This document shows positions 45,366 through 54,453 of a DNA stretch of 64,000 bases, piece after piece. The position numbers and the translations under genes were made by a program. Source of the stretch: Chitinophagales bacterium. GTDB lineage: Bacteria > Bacteroidota > Bacteroidia > Chitinophagales > Chitinophagaceae. Where the stretch lies: positions 1,178,001-1,242,000 of the forward strand of contig JAFLBI010000001.1 in assembly GCA_017303835.1 (NCBI GenBank), written 5' to 3'. How positions within the stretch are numbered: the stretch's first letter is position 1; every line of letters starts with the position of its first letter. The notes under the pieces are model-generated. The model did no database searches, had not been told where the DNA came from, and saw only the letters and a list, made by a program, of their open reading frames with translations.

Positions 45366-47594
45366 TTACTTGCCAAATTTTTGCTTCAGCGCGCTAAGTG
45401 CATCACCCATACTTAAGTTGCTCAAATCCTTCTCCTTTTGCATGGGCTTGGGCTTTTGTCCGCTACCCTTGGGCGGTGCATCTTGTGTTTGTTTGATGGA
45501 AAGGGCAATACGCTTACGCGCGATATCTACTTCCAACACTTTCACCTGCACCTTATCATTCAACTTCAGTACTTCACCTGGATCAGTGATATAACGATGG
45601 GCCACTTCACTCACGTGTACCAGTCCATCTTGCTTTACGCCTATGTCAACAAACGCACCAAAACGAGTCAAGTTGGTTACCACACCAGGCAACACCATGC
45701 CCACTTTTACATCCTCCATGCTATAGATATCCGCAAAAGAGAATTGCTCCAATTCACTACGCGGATCGAGGCCGGGCTTGGACAATTCTTTCAGGATATC
45801 CTGAATCGTCAATGTACCAAGTGTTTCCGTTACATATTTTTTAGGATCAATCTGTTTGATATTCGTTTCATTGGCAACCAGGTCCTGAACAGGCAGACCA
45901 AGGTCTTTCGCCATTTGCTCAACCAATGAATAAGCTTCCGGATGCACAGCAGTGGCATCCAAAGGATGCTCGCCTTGTGGCACACGCAAAAAGCCCGCGC
46001 ACTGCTCATAAGCCTTGCCACCGAGGCGCGGCACTTTCAATAATTGCTGTCGGCTATTAAAACCACCAATCTCACTTCTGTAACGAATGATGTTTTCTGC
46101 CAGCGTGCCGCCAATACCACTCACATATTGTAAGAGATGTTTGGAAGCGGTATTCAAATTCACACCCACCTGGTTCACGCAACTCACCACCGTTTGATCC
46201 AGTTTTTCTTTTAAGCGAAACTGGTTCACATCATGCTGATACTGCCCAACACCAATACTCTTGGGATCAATCTTTACCAACTCAGCCAAGGGATCCATTA
46301 ATCTTCTACCAATACTCACCGCACCACGTACCGTTACATCGTGATTCGGAAATTCTTCTCTTGCAGTTTCTGATGCGGAGTATACAGAAGCGCCATCCTC
46401 ATTCACCAGAAAAACAGGCAGATTCAATTGCAGGCCTTTGATAAACTGTTCAGTCTCTCTGCCCGCCGTACCATCGCCAATGGCGAATGCTTGAATATTA
46501 TGTTTTGCAACGAGTTCACGAATTGTCCAGCGACTCGTCTCCAAACGATTGGCTTCATGCACATAAATCAAATCATTGTGCAGCAGCTCGCCCTTCTCAT
46601 CCAGACAAACCACTTTACAACCTGTTCTGTATCCGGGATCAATCGCCAGCACACGCTTACTACCGAGCGGAGAACTCAGCAACAACTGACGTAGGTTTTC
46701 TGCAAATACTGCAATGGCTTCTTCATCGCCACGCGCTTTCAAAGCAGTTCTAAATTCAGATTCCAAGCTAGGCTGCAACAATCTTCTGTAAGCGTCTTTG
46801 ATCGCTTTCTTCACTTGCTCAACAGATGCGTTCAAATGGCCAGTAACGAATTGGTCTTCGATCATAGCAATCGCATCTTCTTCTACTGGCGCAATATTCA
46901 TGCGAAGAAATCCCTCCAAGAATCCACGCATCACAGCCAGAATACGGTGTGAGGGAATTTTATGAATGGGTTCCGAAAAATCAAAATAGTCTTTGTACTT
47001 AATCGCTTCTTCTGTCTTATCAGCTAATACCTTGCTCTGTAGTGTAGCACTATCTTCAAACAGTTTACGCAGCTTGGCACGCAGCTCTGCATTTTCATTG
47101 ATATTCTCTGCAATAATATCGCGTGCACCTTGTAAAGCCGCATCTGCATCCTTTACCTGTTCATTCACATACGTAGCAGCAATGGAAGCAATGTCCTGCT
47201 CTTTCTGTTCCATCAGTAACACTGCCAATGGCTCTAATCCATTCTCGCGCGCAGTTTGTGCTTTGGTTTTACGCTTTGGTTTATAGGGCAGATAAATATC
47301 TTCCAGTTCAGCAATAGTGGTTGCTGCATTCAGCTTCTCCTGAATGGCATCAGTAAGCTTACCCTGCTCTGCAATAGTCTTTTCAATAAACGCTTTTCGA
47401 TCATTGAATTCTTTCAATGCTTTTGCATCATCTTGTATTTTCTGAATCTGCACTTCATCCAATCCACCTGTTACGTCTTTTCTGTAACGAGCGATAAACG
47501 GAATGGTTGCACCTTCTTCCAACAAGCTCAATACTTTCTCCACCTGCATCAAGCGCAGGTTCATCGCAGTAGCAATTTGTACAGCTATCTCCAT
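45366..47594 (-). CDS. tex: Tex-family RNA-binding protein
   Basis: The 742-residue protein has the full Tex layout: an N-terminal helix-turn-helix region (LEEGATIPFIARYRKDVTGG), a YqgF-like RNase-H-fold domain (RVLAIDPGYRTGCKVV), helix-hairpin-helix segments (VSGIGGTLAENIIRYR), and a C-terminal S1 domain (GMVLPGVVTNLTRFGAFVDIG, about residues 640-715). A basic, Gly/Lys/Gln-rich linker follows. Tex proteins bind RNA and influence transcription and RNA quality control. It is separated from the DsrE gene by 34 bases. Confidence 0.95.
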   Translation of the reverse strand: MEIAVQIATAMNLRLMQVEKVLSLLEEGATIPFIARYRKDVTGGLDEVQIQKIQDDAKALKEFNDRKAFIEKTIAEQGKLTDAIQEKLNAATTIAELEDIYLPYKPKRKTKAQTARENGLEPLAVLLMEQKEQDIASIAATYVNEQVKDADAALQGARDIIAENINENAELRAKLRKLFEDSATLQSKVLADKTEEAIKYKDYFDFSEPIHKIPSHRILAVMRGFLEGFLRMNIAPVEEDAIAMIEDQFVTGHLNASVEQVKKAIKDAYRRLLQPSLESEFRTALKARGDEEAIAVFAENLRQLLLSSPLGSKRVLAIDPGYRTGCKVVCLDEKGELLHNDLIYVHEANRLETSRWTIRELVAKHNIQAFAIGDGTAGRETEQFIKGLQLNLPVFLVNEDGASVYSASETAREEFPNHDVTVRGAVSIGRRLMDPLAELVKIDPKSIGVGQYQHDVNQFRLKEKLDQTVVSCVNQVGVNLNTASKHLLQYVSGIGGTLAENIIRYRSEIGGFNSRQQLLKVPRLGGKAYEQCAGFLRVPQGEHPLDATAVHPEAYSLVEQMAKDLGLPVQDLVANETNIKQIDPKKYVTETLGTLTIQDILKELSKPGLDPRSELEQFSFADIYSMEDVKVGMVLPGVVTNLTRFGAFVDIGVKQDGLVHVSEVAHRYITDPGEVLKLNDKVQVKVLEVDIARKRIALSIKQTQDAPPKGSGQKPKPMQKEKDLSNLSMGDALSALKQKFGK

Positions 47595-47664
47595 AATCTA
47601 ACCATTAAAGGGTTGCGAATGTAATGGGCAGAACGAAAGAAAAAAATTTGATTTTCTCGTGCCA

Positions 47665-48984
47665 TCAGGCGCGCACAGGCAGGACGCGGGAAGGAAATTT
47701 TTCCACATATTTCCGAACCATGGAGCGGATGACTTCATTCTCAGGGAATTGCTGAATCTGGGCTTTCAATTCATCCAGTGTGAGGCCGTGAACAGATTGC
47801 GCCACAGAACCAATGCCATAGAACCTACCTTCTTCAATTAGGATACAATCGAAATCGGTTTCACTGATGATAAAAGTGGTGTTGTTCTCCTGAAAAGATG
47901 CCACGGCAGTTGCCACCTGCTCATTATGCGCTTTTACAGGTGGTAGCGGTGTTTGCATGGTTTTATCCAAAAAGCACAAACCGGCATGTAGCGCATGTTC
48001 TCTTACAAGCTTCCATAATGTGCGATGTGCATCACTACGATTGGCAAAAGTCTGCACCGGCTGGGTGTACTTTCTTTTCTTATCTACCGCCAGGCGCTGA
48101 TAGCCCAGCTGATCTTCAAAAGCATAAATGCCCCAGAGCTGCTCATAATTTTTCTGGCTCTTGTTATAACGCGGCCACAGTCGCTTGATCTCCACACTTT
48201 CAAAAATGGAGGCGGAAAACTCTGTGGGACAAGTTTGATAGCTGATGCTGTAAATATTGCGCAAAAATTCTTGTCGCTTACGACCAGTATTCAGTCCGGT
48301 AAAATGATTGGTCACCCTGAACTTGATATTCTTGGCCTTACCCACATAGATCACTTTTCCTTTAGCATCATGGAAGTAATAAACGCCCGGTTCGTAAGGC
48401 AGATTCTTTACTTGTGTTGCCGGTAGATTTGGTGGCAATAATTGCTCTTTGTTCTCGCGCAAAAACATCTCCTGTATGGTACTCATTCCATCCTTTGCCA
48501 TTACTTTCTCCAATACCTGTGCTGTTGCTAAAGCATCGCCGCCGGCACGGTGCCTGTTGGAGATAGTAATGTCCAATTCCCTAGTCAAACTACCCAGCCC
48601 GTATTTATGTAAGCCTGGAAATACTTTCCGGGCAAGCCGGATGGTGCAGAGTTTGGGCGACTGCAAATCAAAACCGGCCATTTTCAGTTGATGCTTCACA
48701 AATGAGTAGTCGAAATTGACATTGTGCGCCACAAATACCCTGTCTTTCAATAAATCATACACTTCAGCCGCAACGGTTGAAAAAACAGGCGCTTTGGCTA
48801 CCATGGCATCTGTAATTCCCGTCATGCCCTGGATATAGGTGGGAATTGGTTGTTGGGGATTCACCAATTGTTCATAGACACGCTCTACCTTCTTGCCATC
48901 GTGTAACACAATAGCGATTTCCGTGATGCCATGCTCATTTGGCCAACCGCCCGTGGTTTCTATATCAACTACTGCAAACTGCAA
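47665..48984 (-). CDS. DEDDh exonuclease fused to a GIY-YIG domain
   Basis: The 439-residue protein joins two nuclease modules. Residues 1-165 are a DnaQ-like 3'-5' exonuclease: FAVVDIETTGG holds the first Asp/Glu, HNVNFDYSFVKHQL the second, and HRAGGDALAT the H-x4-D motif. Residues about 200-280 form a UvrC/Cho-like GIY-YIG domain (PGVYYFHDAKGKVIYVGKAKN). The remaining C-terminal part is UvrC-related but lacks the UvrC C-terminal nuclease. The start is TTG 48984; no in-frame ATG precedes the conserved FAVVDIE. A role in DNA repair is likely. A stand-alone polymerase epsilon subunit would lack the GIY-YIG part. Confidence 0.9.
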   Translation of the reverse strand: MQFAVVDIETTGGWPNEHGITEIAIVLHDGKKVERVYEQLVNPQQPIPTYIQGMTGITDAMVAKAPVFSTVAAEVYDLLKDRVFVAHNVNFDYSFVKHQLKMAGFDLQSPKLCTIRLARKVFPGLHKYGLGSLTRELDITISNRHRAGGDALATAQVLEKVMAKDGMSTIQEMFLRENKEQLLPPNLPATQVKNLPYEPGVYYFHDAKGKVIYVGKAKNIKFRVTNHFTGLNTGRKRQEFLRNIYSISYQTCPTEFSASIFESVEIKRLWPRYNKSQKNYEQLWGIYAFEDQLGYQRLAVDKKRKYTQPVQTFANRSDAHRTLWKLVREHALHAGLCFLDKTMQTPLPPVKAHNEQVATAVASFQENNTTFIISETDFDCILIEEGRFYGIGSVAQSVHGLTLDELKAQIQQFPENEVIRSMVRKYVEKFPSRVLPVRA

Positions 48985-49129
48985 ATCTGAAATATGACAA
49001 AAATCCTGTTTTCAAAAAAGCAATTTACAGTATTTTTATACCAGCAAATCGGACAAACTATTAGCACTGGATTTCATTAATTGCGTGGCTCAACAGCAGC
49101 AAAGGCTTTCCCCCTATTCTTCACTTAAA

Positions 49130-49255
49130 ATGCTGGCCATGGAACATCTCCACTTAAACAACAATTTCAAGCAGGGTATGCTTTATGCACTGGTGATTAC
49201 ATTGGTATTTACTGTGATCATTACCATTGCATATATCGTTGATATGCCCAAATAA
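49130..49255 (+). CDS. Possible 41-aa membrane peptide
   Basis: ATG 49130 (or 49139) opens a short frame ending TAA 49253-49255. The product has a polar start (EHLHLNNNFKQG) and one long hydrophobic segment (MLYALVITLVFTVIITIAYI), then DMPK. A terminator lies about 100 bases downstream. Codon use looks normal. It is too short for firm support. Confidence 0.4.
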   Translation: MLAMEHLHLNNNFKQGMLYALVITLVFTVIITIAYIVDMPK

Positions 49256-49352
49256 CTGAGCACCTGCTTGGTTGATACAGACGACTGTTTGTCAATTACT
49301 TGCAATCAGATAGGCATTGCAGGCAGGGTTGTATACACTTGTAAATTGTCTG

Positions 49353-49381
49353 GCCGACTAGAAAGTCGGTCTTTTTTTTTG
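49353..49381 (+). terminator. Intrinsic terminator
   Basis: GCCGACT-AGAA-AGTCGGT is followed by C and nine or more T. It is about 100 bases downstream of the 41-codon frame, with no annotated larger gene ending nearby on this strand. Confidence 0.8.
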
Positions 49382-49537
49382 CCGCTACCGTAATAATCTG
49401 GCAAGTTTTGTGACCTATAAAAAAAACTGGTGCTGCAGTTGTAACATTCTTTCCTAACACCCGTTAAGGATAATGTAACACTGGTTAACCTGCCAGACCG
49501 GCAACACCAATTAACTTTACACTGAATCTGCTGCAAA

Positions 49538-49780
49538 ATGAAATACCTTTTTACCCTTTTGTGTGTGGTGCTCCTTAGTGGAACATCCTGTAAACATATC
49601 CGCTCAGCAAAAAAGCTGGGTGAAACCACCTGCCAGACAGCAAAAGTTTGTCTGGACAAGGCTAAAACCATTCAAGCCAAGGCTGCAATTCGTTTGCAAG
49701 CTGCACAGCTGGAAACAGGCGGTTCGGAAACCACTTTGGTGCCCGATGATGCCGTTCCAACCCGCTTAATGATCTGGTAA
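49538..49780 (+). CDS. Small predicted lipoprotein
   Basis: The 80-residue product begins with a lipoprotein-like signal: YLFTLLCVVLLSGTSCKH, with Cys18 in a lipobox (SGTSC). The mature part is short and Lys/Ala-rich with a helical middle (AKVCLDKAKTIQAKAAIRLQ). I do not recognise a family. A promoter-like TAACTTTA lies about 20 bases before the ATG, and a strong terminator follows the stop, so it appears to be a single-gene unit. Confidence 0.65.
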   Translation: MKYLFTLLCVVLLSGTSCKHIRSAKKLGETTCQTAKVCLDKAKTIQAKAAIRLQAAQLETGGSETTLVPDDAVPTRLMIW

Positions 49781-49802
49781 GTCTTTTTTCTCATGTGCAT
49801 AT

Positions 49803-49833
49803 AGCCGCGTCCGTTCCCGGAAGCGGCTTTTTT
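49803..49833 (+). terminator. Terminator of the small lipoprotein gene
   Basis: AGCCGC (49803-49808) pairs with GCGGCT (49823-49828), with an inner GC-rich loop, followed by T residues. It separates the lipoprotein gene from valS. Confidence 0.75.
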
Positions 49834-49867
49834 ATGCCCCAACCCTACGGCTGCCGCTGCTTTTCGT

Positions 49868-49875
49868 TACTTTTG
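49868..49875 (+). promoter_or_regulatory. -7-type promoter box of valS
   Basis: TACTTTTG matches TAnnTTTG; it is 25 bases before the valS ATG. The -33 region is not obvious. Confidence 0.5.
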
Positions 49876-49900
49876 CCACCCTGTTAACTAAGCAGCAACC

Positions 49901-52537
49901 ATGGAACTGAGCAAGAATTTTACCCCATCAGAAACGGATAGCAAGTGGTACGAACATTGGCTGAGCAAAGGCTATTTCAATAGTACACCCGACGAAAGAG
50001 AGGCATATACCATCGTGATTCCCCCACCCAATGTAACGGGAGTATTGCACATGGGCCATTGCCTGAATAATACCATACAGGATATTCTCACTCGCCGCGC
50101 CCGTATGAGTGGTAAAAATGCCTGCTGGGTGCCGGGTACCGACCATGCATCTATTGCCACCGAAGCTAAGGTGGTACAAATGCTGCGCGAAAAAGGCATT
50201 ACCAAGTCATCTTTAAGCAGAGAAGAATTTCTGCAATATGCCTGGGAATGGAAGGAAAAATATGGCGGCATCATTCTGCAGCAGTTGCGTAAACTGGGCT
50301 GCAGTCTGGATTGGAACCGTACTTCCTTCACCATGGATCCGCATTACTACGAATCTGTGATCAAAGTGTTTGTGGATTTATATGAGAAGGGTTATATCTA
50401 TCGCGGCAAGCGGATGATCAACTGGGATGTGAAGGCCAAGACCGCGTTGAGCGATGAAGAGGTGATTCGCAAAACCACCAATCAGCAACTCTACCATATT
50501 CGTTATGCGATTGCTGATGCGAATGGCAGTGCTACGAATGAATACATCACCATTGCTACAGTTCGTCCGGAAACCATCATGGGTGATACCGCTATCTGTG
50601 TGCATCCTAATGACGAACGCTATCTAGCGCTACATGGTAAATATGCGCTGGTGCCGCTGATCAACAGATTGATTCGCATTATACCCGATGAATATGTAGA
50701 AAAAGACTTTGGAACAGGTGCGTTGAAAGTAACACCTGCCCATGATATGAATGATTACCAGTTGGGACAAAAACACCAACTGGAAGTTGTGGATGTGTTG
50801 AATGATGATGGCACTTTGTCTGAAGCAGCTCAAATCTTTGTGGGTGAAGATCGTTTTGAAGCACGCAAGAAAATTGTTGCTGAATTACAAGCCAAAGGTC
50901 ATCTAGTAAAAACAGAAGACTATACCAGCGAAGTTGGTTACAGTGAAAGAACAGATACGGTTGTAGAACCTCGCCTCAGCGAGCAGTGGTGGGTTGCCAT
51001 GAAGAAGATCAGCGAGCCCGCACTGAAAGCAGTAATGGACGAACAGATCAAATTCTTCCCGCCTAAGTTCCGCAATCTCTACAACCACTGGATGGAGAAT
51101 ATCAAGGATTGGTGTATTAGTCGCCAGTTGTGGTGGGGACACCAAATTCCTGCTTGGTACAATCCTTCAGGACAGTTTGCTGTTGCTGCCAATAAAGCTG
51201 CAGCATTCAAAAAATTGCAGGTACAATATCCGGGCAATTATACCATTGAAGACATTCGTCAGGATGAAGATTGCCTGGATACTTGGTTCTCTTCCTGGCT
51301 ATGGCCTTTTGAAGTATTCAAGGGTTTGAGTGATCCCGGTAATAAAGAAGTACAGTACTACTATCCTACAAATACATTGGTAACAGCGCCTGAAATCATT
51401 TTCTTCTGGGTAGCCAGAATGATTATGGCAGGTTTTGAATACCAAGGCCAGATTCCTTTCCGTGAAGTGTATTTCACCGGAATAGTTCGTGATAAACTGG
51501 GCAGAAAAATGAGTAAGAGTTTGGGGAACTCGCCAGACTTACTTGGCCTGATAGATCAATACGGTGCAGATGCAGTGCGTTTTGGTATCATGATTGCTTC
51601 ACCTGCCGGTAATGATATCTTGTTTGATGAAGCTTCGCTGGAACAAGGCAGAAACTTCAATAACAAATTGTGGAATGCATTGAAGCTGGTGAAGATGTGG
51701 GAAGGCAGACAAGCCGATATTCCTGCAACCGAAAGCACATTTGCCTTGAATTGGTTTGGTAACCGTCTGAATGAAGTAAAACAAGCACTGGATCAAGCCT
51801 ATACAGATTTCCGTTTGAGTGAGGCATTGAAAATGTTGTACTCCTTGGTATGGGATGATTTCTGTTCCTGGTATCTGGAATGGGTAAAGCCTGGCTTCGA
51901 GCAACCTATCAGCAAAGCAGTTTACGAGCAAACCATCACTTACTTCGATGAATTGTTGCAATTACTGCATCCATATATGCCTTTCATCACAGAAGAAATT
52001 CATCACCTGTTGAAGGACACGGATCAGGATTTGTGTGTATCGCAGTTTACCAAAGCCGGTGCAGTAGATACTATTATCATTGCAGAGGGCATTTTACTGA
52101 AGCAAGTGATTACGGCTATTCGCGAAGCAAGAGCCAAGAATCAGATCAAACCAAAAGATCCGATCAGCTTGCATATTCAGACAAGTGCACAAACACAATA
52201 CGCAGCGATACAAAGTATTCTGGCTAAGCAAGTAAATGCTGAAACGATTCAGCTGACAGATGCTGCAGTAAACAATAGCATTGTAGTGGCAGTAGAAAAA
52301 GACAAGTTCTATATTGTTACTTCAGGACAAGCAGTAGATACAGAATCATTGAAAGCAGAATTGCTGAAAGACCTTGCCTACCAGAAAGGTTTCTTAGAGT
52401 CTGTGATGAAAAAGCTGGGTAACGAACGTTTTGTGCAGAATGCCAAGCCTGAAGTGATTGCCAATGAGGAGAAGAAGAAAGCAGATGCTTTGGCGCGTAT
52501 TCAGACCATTGAAGAGAGCCTGGCCAATCTAGGCTAA
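49901..52537 (+). CDS. valS: Valyl-tRNA synthetase
   Basis: The class I synthetase charges tRNA-Val in the cytoplasm. PPPNVTGVLHMGH contains the HIGH-type motif (HMGH) near residue 44 and GRKMSKSLGN the KMSKS loop near residue 530. An editing (CP1) domain lies between, with TVRPETIMGDTA. The anticodon-binding domain and a C-terminal coiled coil (VAVEKDKFYIVTSGQ onwards) complete an 878-residue protein of normal length. There is no T-box-like leader; the gene follows its predicted -7 box by 25 bases. Confidence 0.97.
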   Translation: MELSKNFTPSETDSKWYEHWLSKGYFNSTPDEREAYTIVIPPPNVTGVLHMGHCLNNTIQDILTRRARMSGKNACWVPGTDHASIATEAKVVQMLREKGITKSSLSREEFLQYAWEWKEKYGGIILQQLRKLGCSLDWNRTSFTMDPHYYESVIKVFVDLYEKGYIYRGKRMINWDVKAKTALSDEEVIRKTTNQQLYHIRYAIADANGSATNEYITIATVRPETIMGDTAICVHPNDERYLALHGKYALVPLINRLIRIIPDEYVEKDFGTGALKVTPAHDMNDYQLGQKHQLEVVDVLNDDGTLSEAAQIFVGEDRFEARKKIVAELQAKGHLVKTEDYTSEVGYSERTDTVVEPRLSEQWWVAMKKISEPALKAVMDEQIKFFPPKFRNLYNHWMENIKDWCISRQLWWGHQIPAWYNPSGQFAVAANKAAAFKKLQVQYPGNYTIEDIRQDEDCLDTWFSSWLWPFEVFKGLSDPGNKEVQYYYPTNTLVTAPEIIFFWVARMIMAGFEYQGQIPFREVYFTGIVRDKLGRKMSKSLGNSPDLLGLIDQYGADAVRFGIMIASPAGNDILFDEASLEQGRNFNNKLWNALKLVKMWEGRQADIPATESTFALNWFGNRLNEVKQALDQAYTDFRLSEALKMLYSLVWDDFCSWYLEWVKPGFEQPISKAVYEQTITYFDELLQLLHPYMPFITEEIHHLLKDTDQDLCVSQFTKAGAVDTIIIAEGILLKQVITAIREARAKNQIKPKDPISLHIQTSAQTQYAAIQSILAKQVNAETIQLTDAAVNNSIVVAVEKDKFYIVTSGQAVDTESLKAELLKDLAYQKGFLESVMKKLGNERFVQNAKPEVIANEEKKKADALARIQTIEESLANLG

Positions 52538-52541
52538 TCAT

Positions 52542-53273
52542 ATGAATCTACTCTTACTGGCGTTGGCACCAGGTATTGCCATCTCTGTGTTTATCTATGC
52601 CAGAGATCAATACAACCGTGAACCTTTTGGTCATTTGCTGGCCTCTTTTGGTTTGGGCGTACTGGCCATTATACCGCCATTGGGTATTCAACTGATTCTA
52701 CATCCTATTACGCACAAATGGTTTTATCCGCTTAATACAACACTCTACTATTTCATTGATGCATTTCTCATTGTTGCCTTATCTGAAGAACTGAGTAAGT
52801 ATTTTGTACTACAACGTTATGCTTTGCGCAAACGAGCATTTGATGAACCTTTCGATGGTATTGTGTACAGCGTAATCGTGAGTATGGGCTTTGCTACTGC
52901 TGAAAATATCGGCTATGTTTTGCAGCATGGTTTTGCCACGGGTATGATTCGTATGTTTATGAGTGTACCGGCTCATGCTTGCTTTGCGGTGATGATGGGT
53001 TACTATGTAGGCAAAGCCCGATTTGATAAACATAACAGGGATCTCTATATACGCATGGGCATTGTGCTGGCTGTAGTCTTTCACGGCCTTTTTGATTTTT
53101 TTCTGATGCTGGCGGCAGATCAACAGATTAGAAAAAACACTTCCTCCTTACTGCTTGTAGCAGGTGCAATTGTCTCCTATTTGATTGCATTCCGTTATTC
53201 CTTAAAAGCTATTCAACTGCATCGTAATATTTCTAAGATCAAACATGAAAACAGTTTCCGTACGCAAAGCTGA
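52542..53273 (+). CDS. PrsW-family intramembrane metalloprotease
   Basis: The 243-residue protein has about seven membrane helices. The metal-binding motif EELSKYF lies in one helix, FATAENIGYV in the next, AHACFAVMMGYYVG follows, and VFHGLFDFF supplies the last H-x-x-x-D. These match PrsW-type glutamic/metalloproteases that cleave membrane proteins such as anti-sigma factors; other members have unrelated roles. It begins four bases after valS and overlaps the next gene by 29 bases in a different frame. Confidence 0.88.
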   Translation: MNLLLLALAPGIAISVFIYARDQYNREPFGHLLASFGLGVLAIIPPLGIQLILHPITHKWFYPLNTTLYYFIDAFLIVALSEELSKYFVLQRYALRKRAFDEPFDGIVYSVIVSMGFATAENIGYVLQHGFATGMIRMFMSVPAHACFAVMMGYYVGKARFDKHNRDLYIRMGIVLAVVFHGLFDFFLMLAADQQIRKNTSSLLLVAGAIVSYLIAFRYSLKAIQLHRNISKIKHENSFRTQS

Positions 53274-53742
53274 TACCAACGATATCCCTACCATCCAAGC
53301 CATCGCGAATACGACTTGGCCTGTAGCTTATGGTGATATCTTGTCGCAAGAACAAATGAGCTATATGCTGGATATGATGTACAGCACAGAATCACTAGGT
53401 AAGCAAATGCAGCAAAATATTCAGTTCTTTATGGCTGAGCTGGATAATCAGTTGATTGGCTTTGCAGCAGTTGGTCGCGAGCCAATGGAAGGCATGTACA
53501 AACTGCACAAACTCTATGTATTACCCACTATACAGAAAAGTGGTGCAGGCAAAGCCTTACTGTCAGCTGTGACTGAATATGCCAAGAGTAATTCTGGCGA
53601 ACAATTGGTTTTACAGGTTAACCGCAATAATGCAGCAGTAGCTTTCTATCAAAAATTAGGCTTTCAGATTCACTATGAGGCCGACTTTGATATTGGCAAT
53701 GGCTATCAAATGAATGATTACGTAATGGGGAAGGCTATCTAA
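53245..53742 (+). CDS. GNAT-family N-acetyltransferase
   Basis: The 165-residue protein opens VSVRKADTNDIPTIQAIAN and has motif A in LHKLYVLPTIQKSGAGKALL and the C-terminal NRNNAAVAFYQKLGFQIHY. It resembles spermidine/RimI-like GNAT enzymes, but the substrate is unknown. Its ATG lies inside the 3' end of the PrsW gene (29-base overlap), so translation of the two is likely coupled. The pseudouridine synthase gene follows after nine bases. Confidence 0.88.
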   Translation: MKTVSVRKADTNDIPTIQAIANTTWPVAYGDILSQEQMSYMLDMMYSTESLGKQMQQNIQFFMAELDNQLIGFAAVGREPMEGMYKLHKLYVLPTIQKSGAGKALLSAVTEYAKSNSGEQLVLQVNRNNAAVAFYQKLGFQIHYEADFDIGNGYQMNDYVMGKAI

Positions 53743-53751
53743 CAAACTCAC

Positions 53752-54402
53752 ATGGAAATACCCATTATATATCAAGATGATCAGCTATTAGTGGTTAACA
53801 AACCAGCCGGATTAGTCGTACAAAATGATGGCAAACAAACTTCCGTACTGCAATTACTGAAGCATCCTTTTGAACCAGTGCATCGTTTGGATCAACGTGT
53901 GAGTGGTTTGCTTCTATTGGCAAAAACAGCAGAAGTACAAACTGCATTGAGTAAGGCTTTTCAAAACCGTGAAATACAAAAGCAGTATAAAGCTATTGTT
54001 GGTCAGCAACCAGCAGCGAAAGAAGCCATGCTGGAACATTGGCTGCGCAAAAAAGGCGAACAACAAAAAGCACAGGTATTCAAACAAGCTGTTGCACATG
54101 CCAAACAAGCTAAACTGCACTATCAGCTAATCCAATCTACCAATCGCTATCACTTATTGGATATTGAATTACATACCGGATTGTTTCACCAGATTCGAGC
54201 GCAATTAGCAGCTATCGGCTGTCCGATTGTAGGTGATTTGAAATATGGATTTCCCAGAAGCAGTCCCGACGACAGTATTTTTCTACAGGCCTACAAACTC
54301 GACTTCATACATCCACTTACAAAGGAACAAATGGCATTCGAGATACCCATTCCTGAAGTATGGAAGAAGTATGGGTTTAGCGATGAGTCAATGATAGAAT
54401 GA
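53752..54402 (+). CDS. RluA-family RNA pseudouridine synthase
   Basis: The 216-residue enzyme isomerises uridine in rRNA or tRNA. The catalytic Asp lies in PVHRLDQRVSGLLLLAKT; LDIELHTGLFHQIRAQLAAIG is the second conserved block. It lacks the N-terminal S4 domain of larger RluA/C/D enzymes, so it is a compact form. The last residues (DESMIE) are encoded by the start of the 16-bp repeat that continues downstream, so the C-terminus may have been remade by the repeat. Confidence 0.9.
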   Translation: MEIPIIYQDDQLLVVNKPAGLVVQNDGKQTSVLQLLKHPFEPVHRLDQRVSGLLLLAKTAEVQTALSKAFQNREIQKQYKAIVGQQPAAKEAMLEHWLRKKGEQQKAQVFKQAVAHAKQAKLHYQLIQSTNRYHLLDIELHTGLFHQIRAQLAAIGCPIVGDLKYGFPRSSPDDSIFLQAYKLDFIHPLTKEQMAFEIPIPEVWKKYGFSDESMIE

Positions 54403-54449
54403 GTGGATGATAGAATGAGTGGATGATAGAATGATAGAGTGATAGTATG
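54391..54449. repeat. 16-bp-period AT-rich repeat at the pseudouridine synthase 3' end
   Basis: Two identical copies of ATGATAGAATGAGTGG (54391-54422) are followed by a third, partly diverged copy and further GATAG units up to the SIMPL gene. The same unit, with one base changed, forms the array at 3819-3850 between ilvN and ilvC. The first copy supplies the stop codon of the pseudouridine synthase gene. Confidence 0.8.
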
Positions 54450-54453
54450 ATGA

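Noticed and set aside
49306..49671. 121-residue minus-strand frame
   Set aside because: It crosses the small lipoprotein gene and a plus-strand terminator, and has no recognisable features.
49834..49900. T-box leader before valS
   Set aside because: No specifier stem, no T-box sequence and no antiterminator; the predicted leader is only about 20 bases. The hairpin upstream belongs to the small lipoprotein gene.
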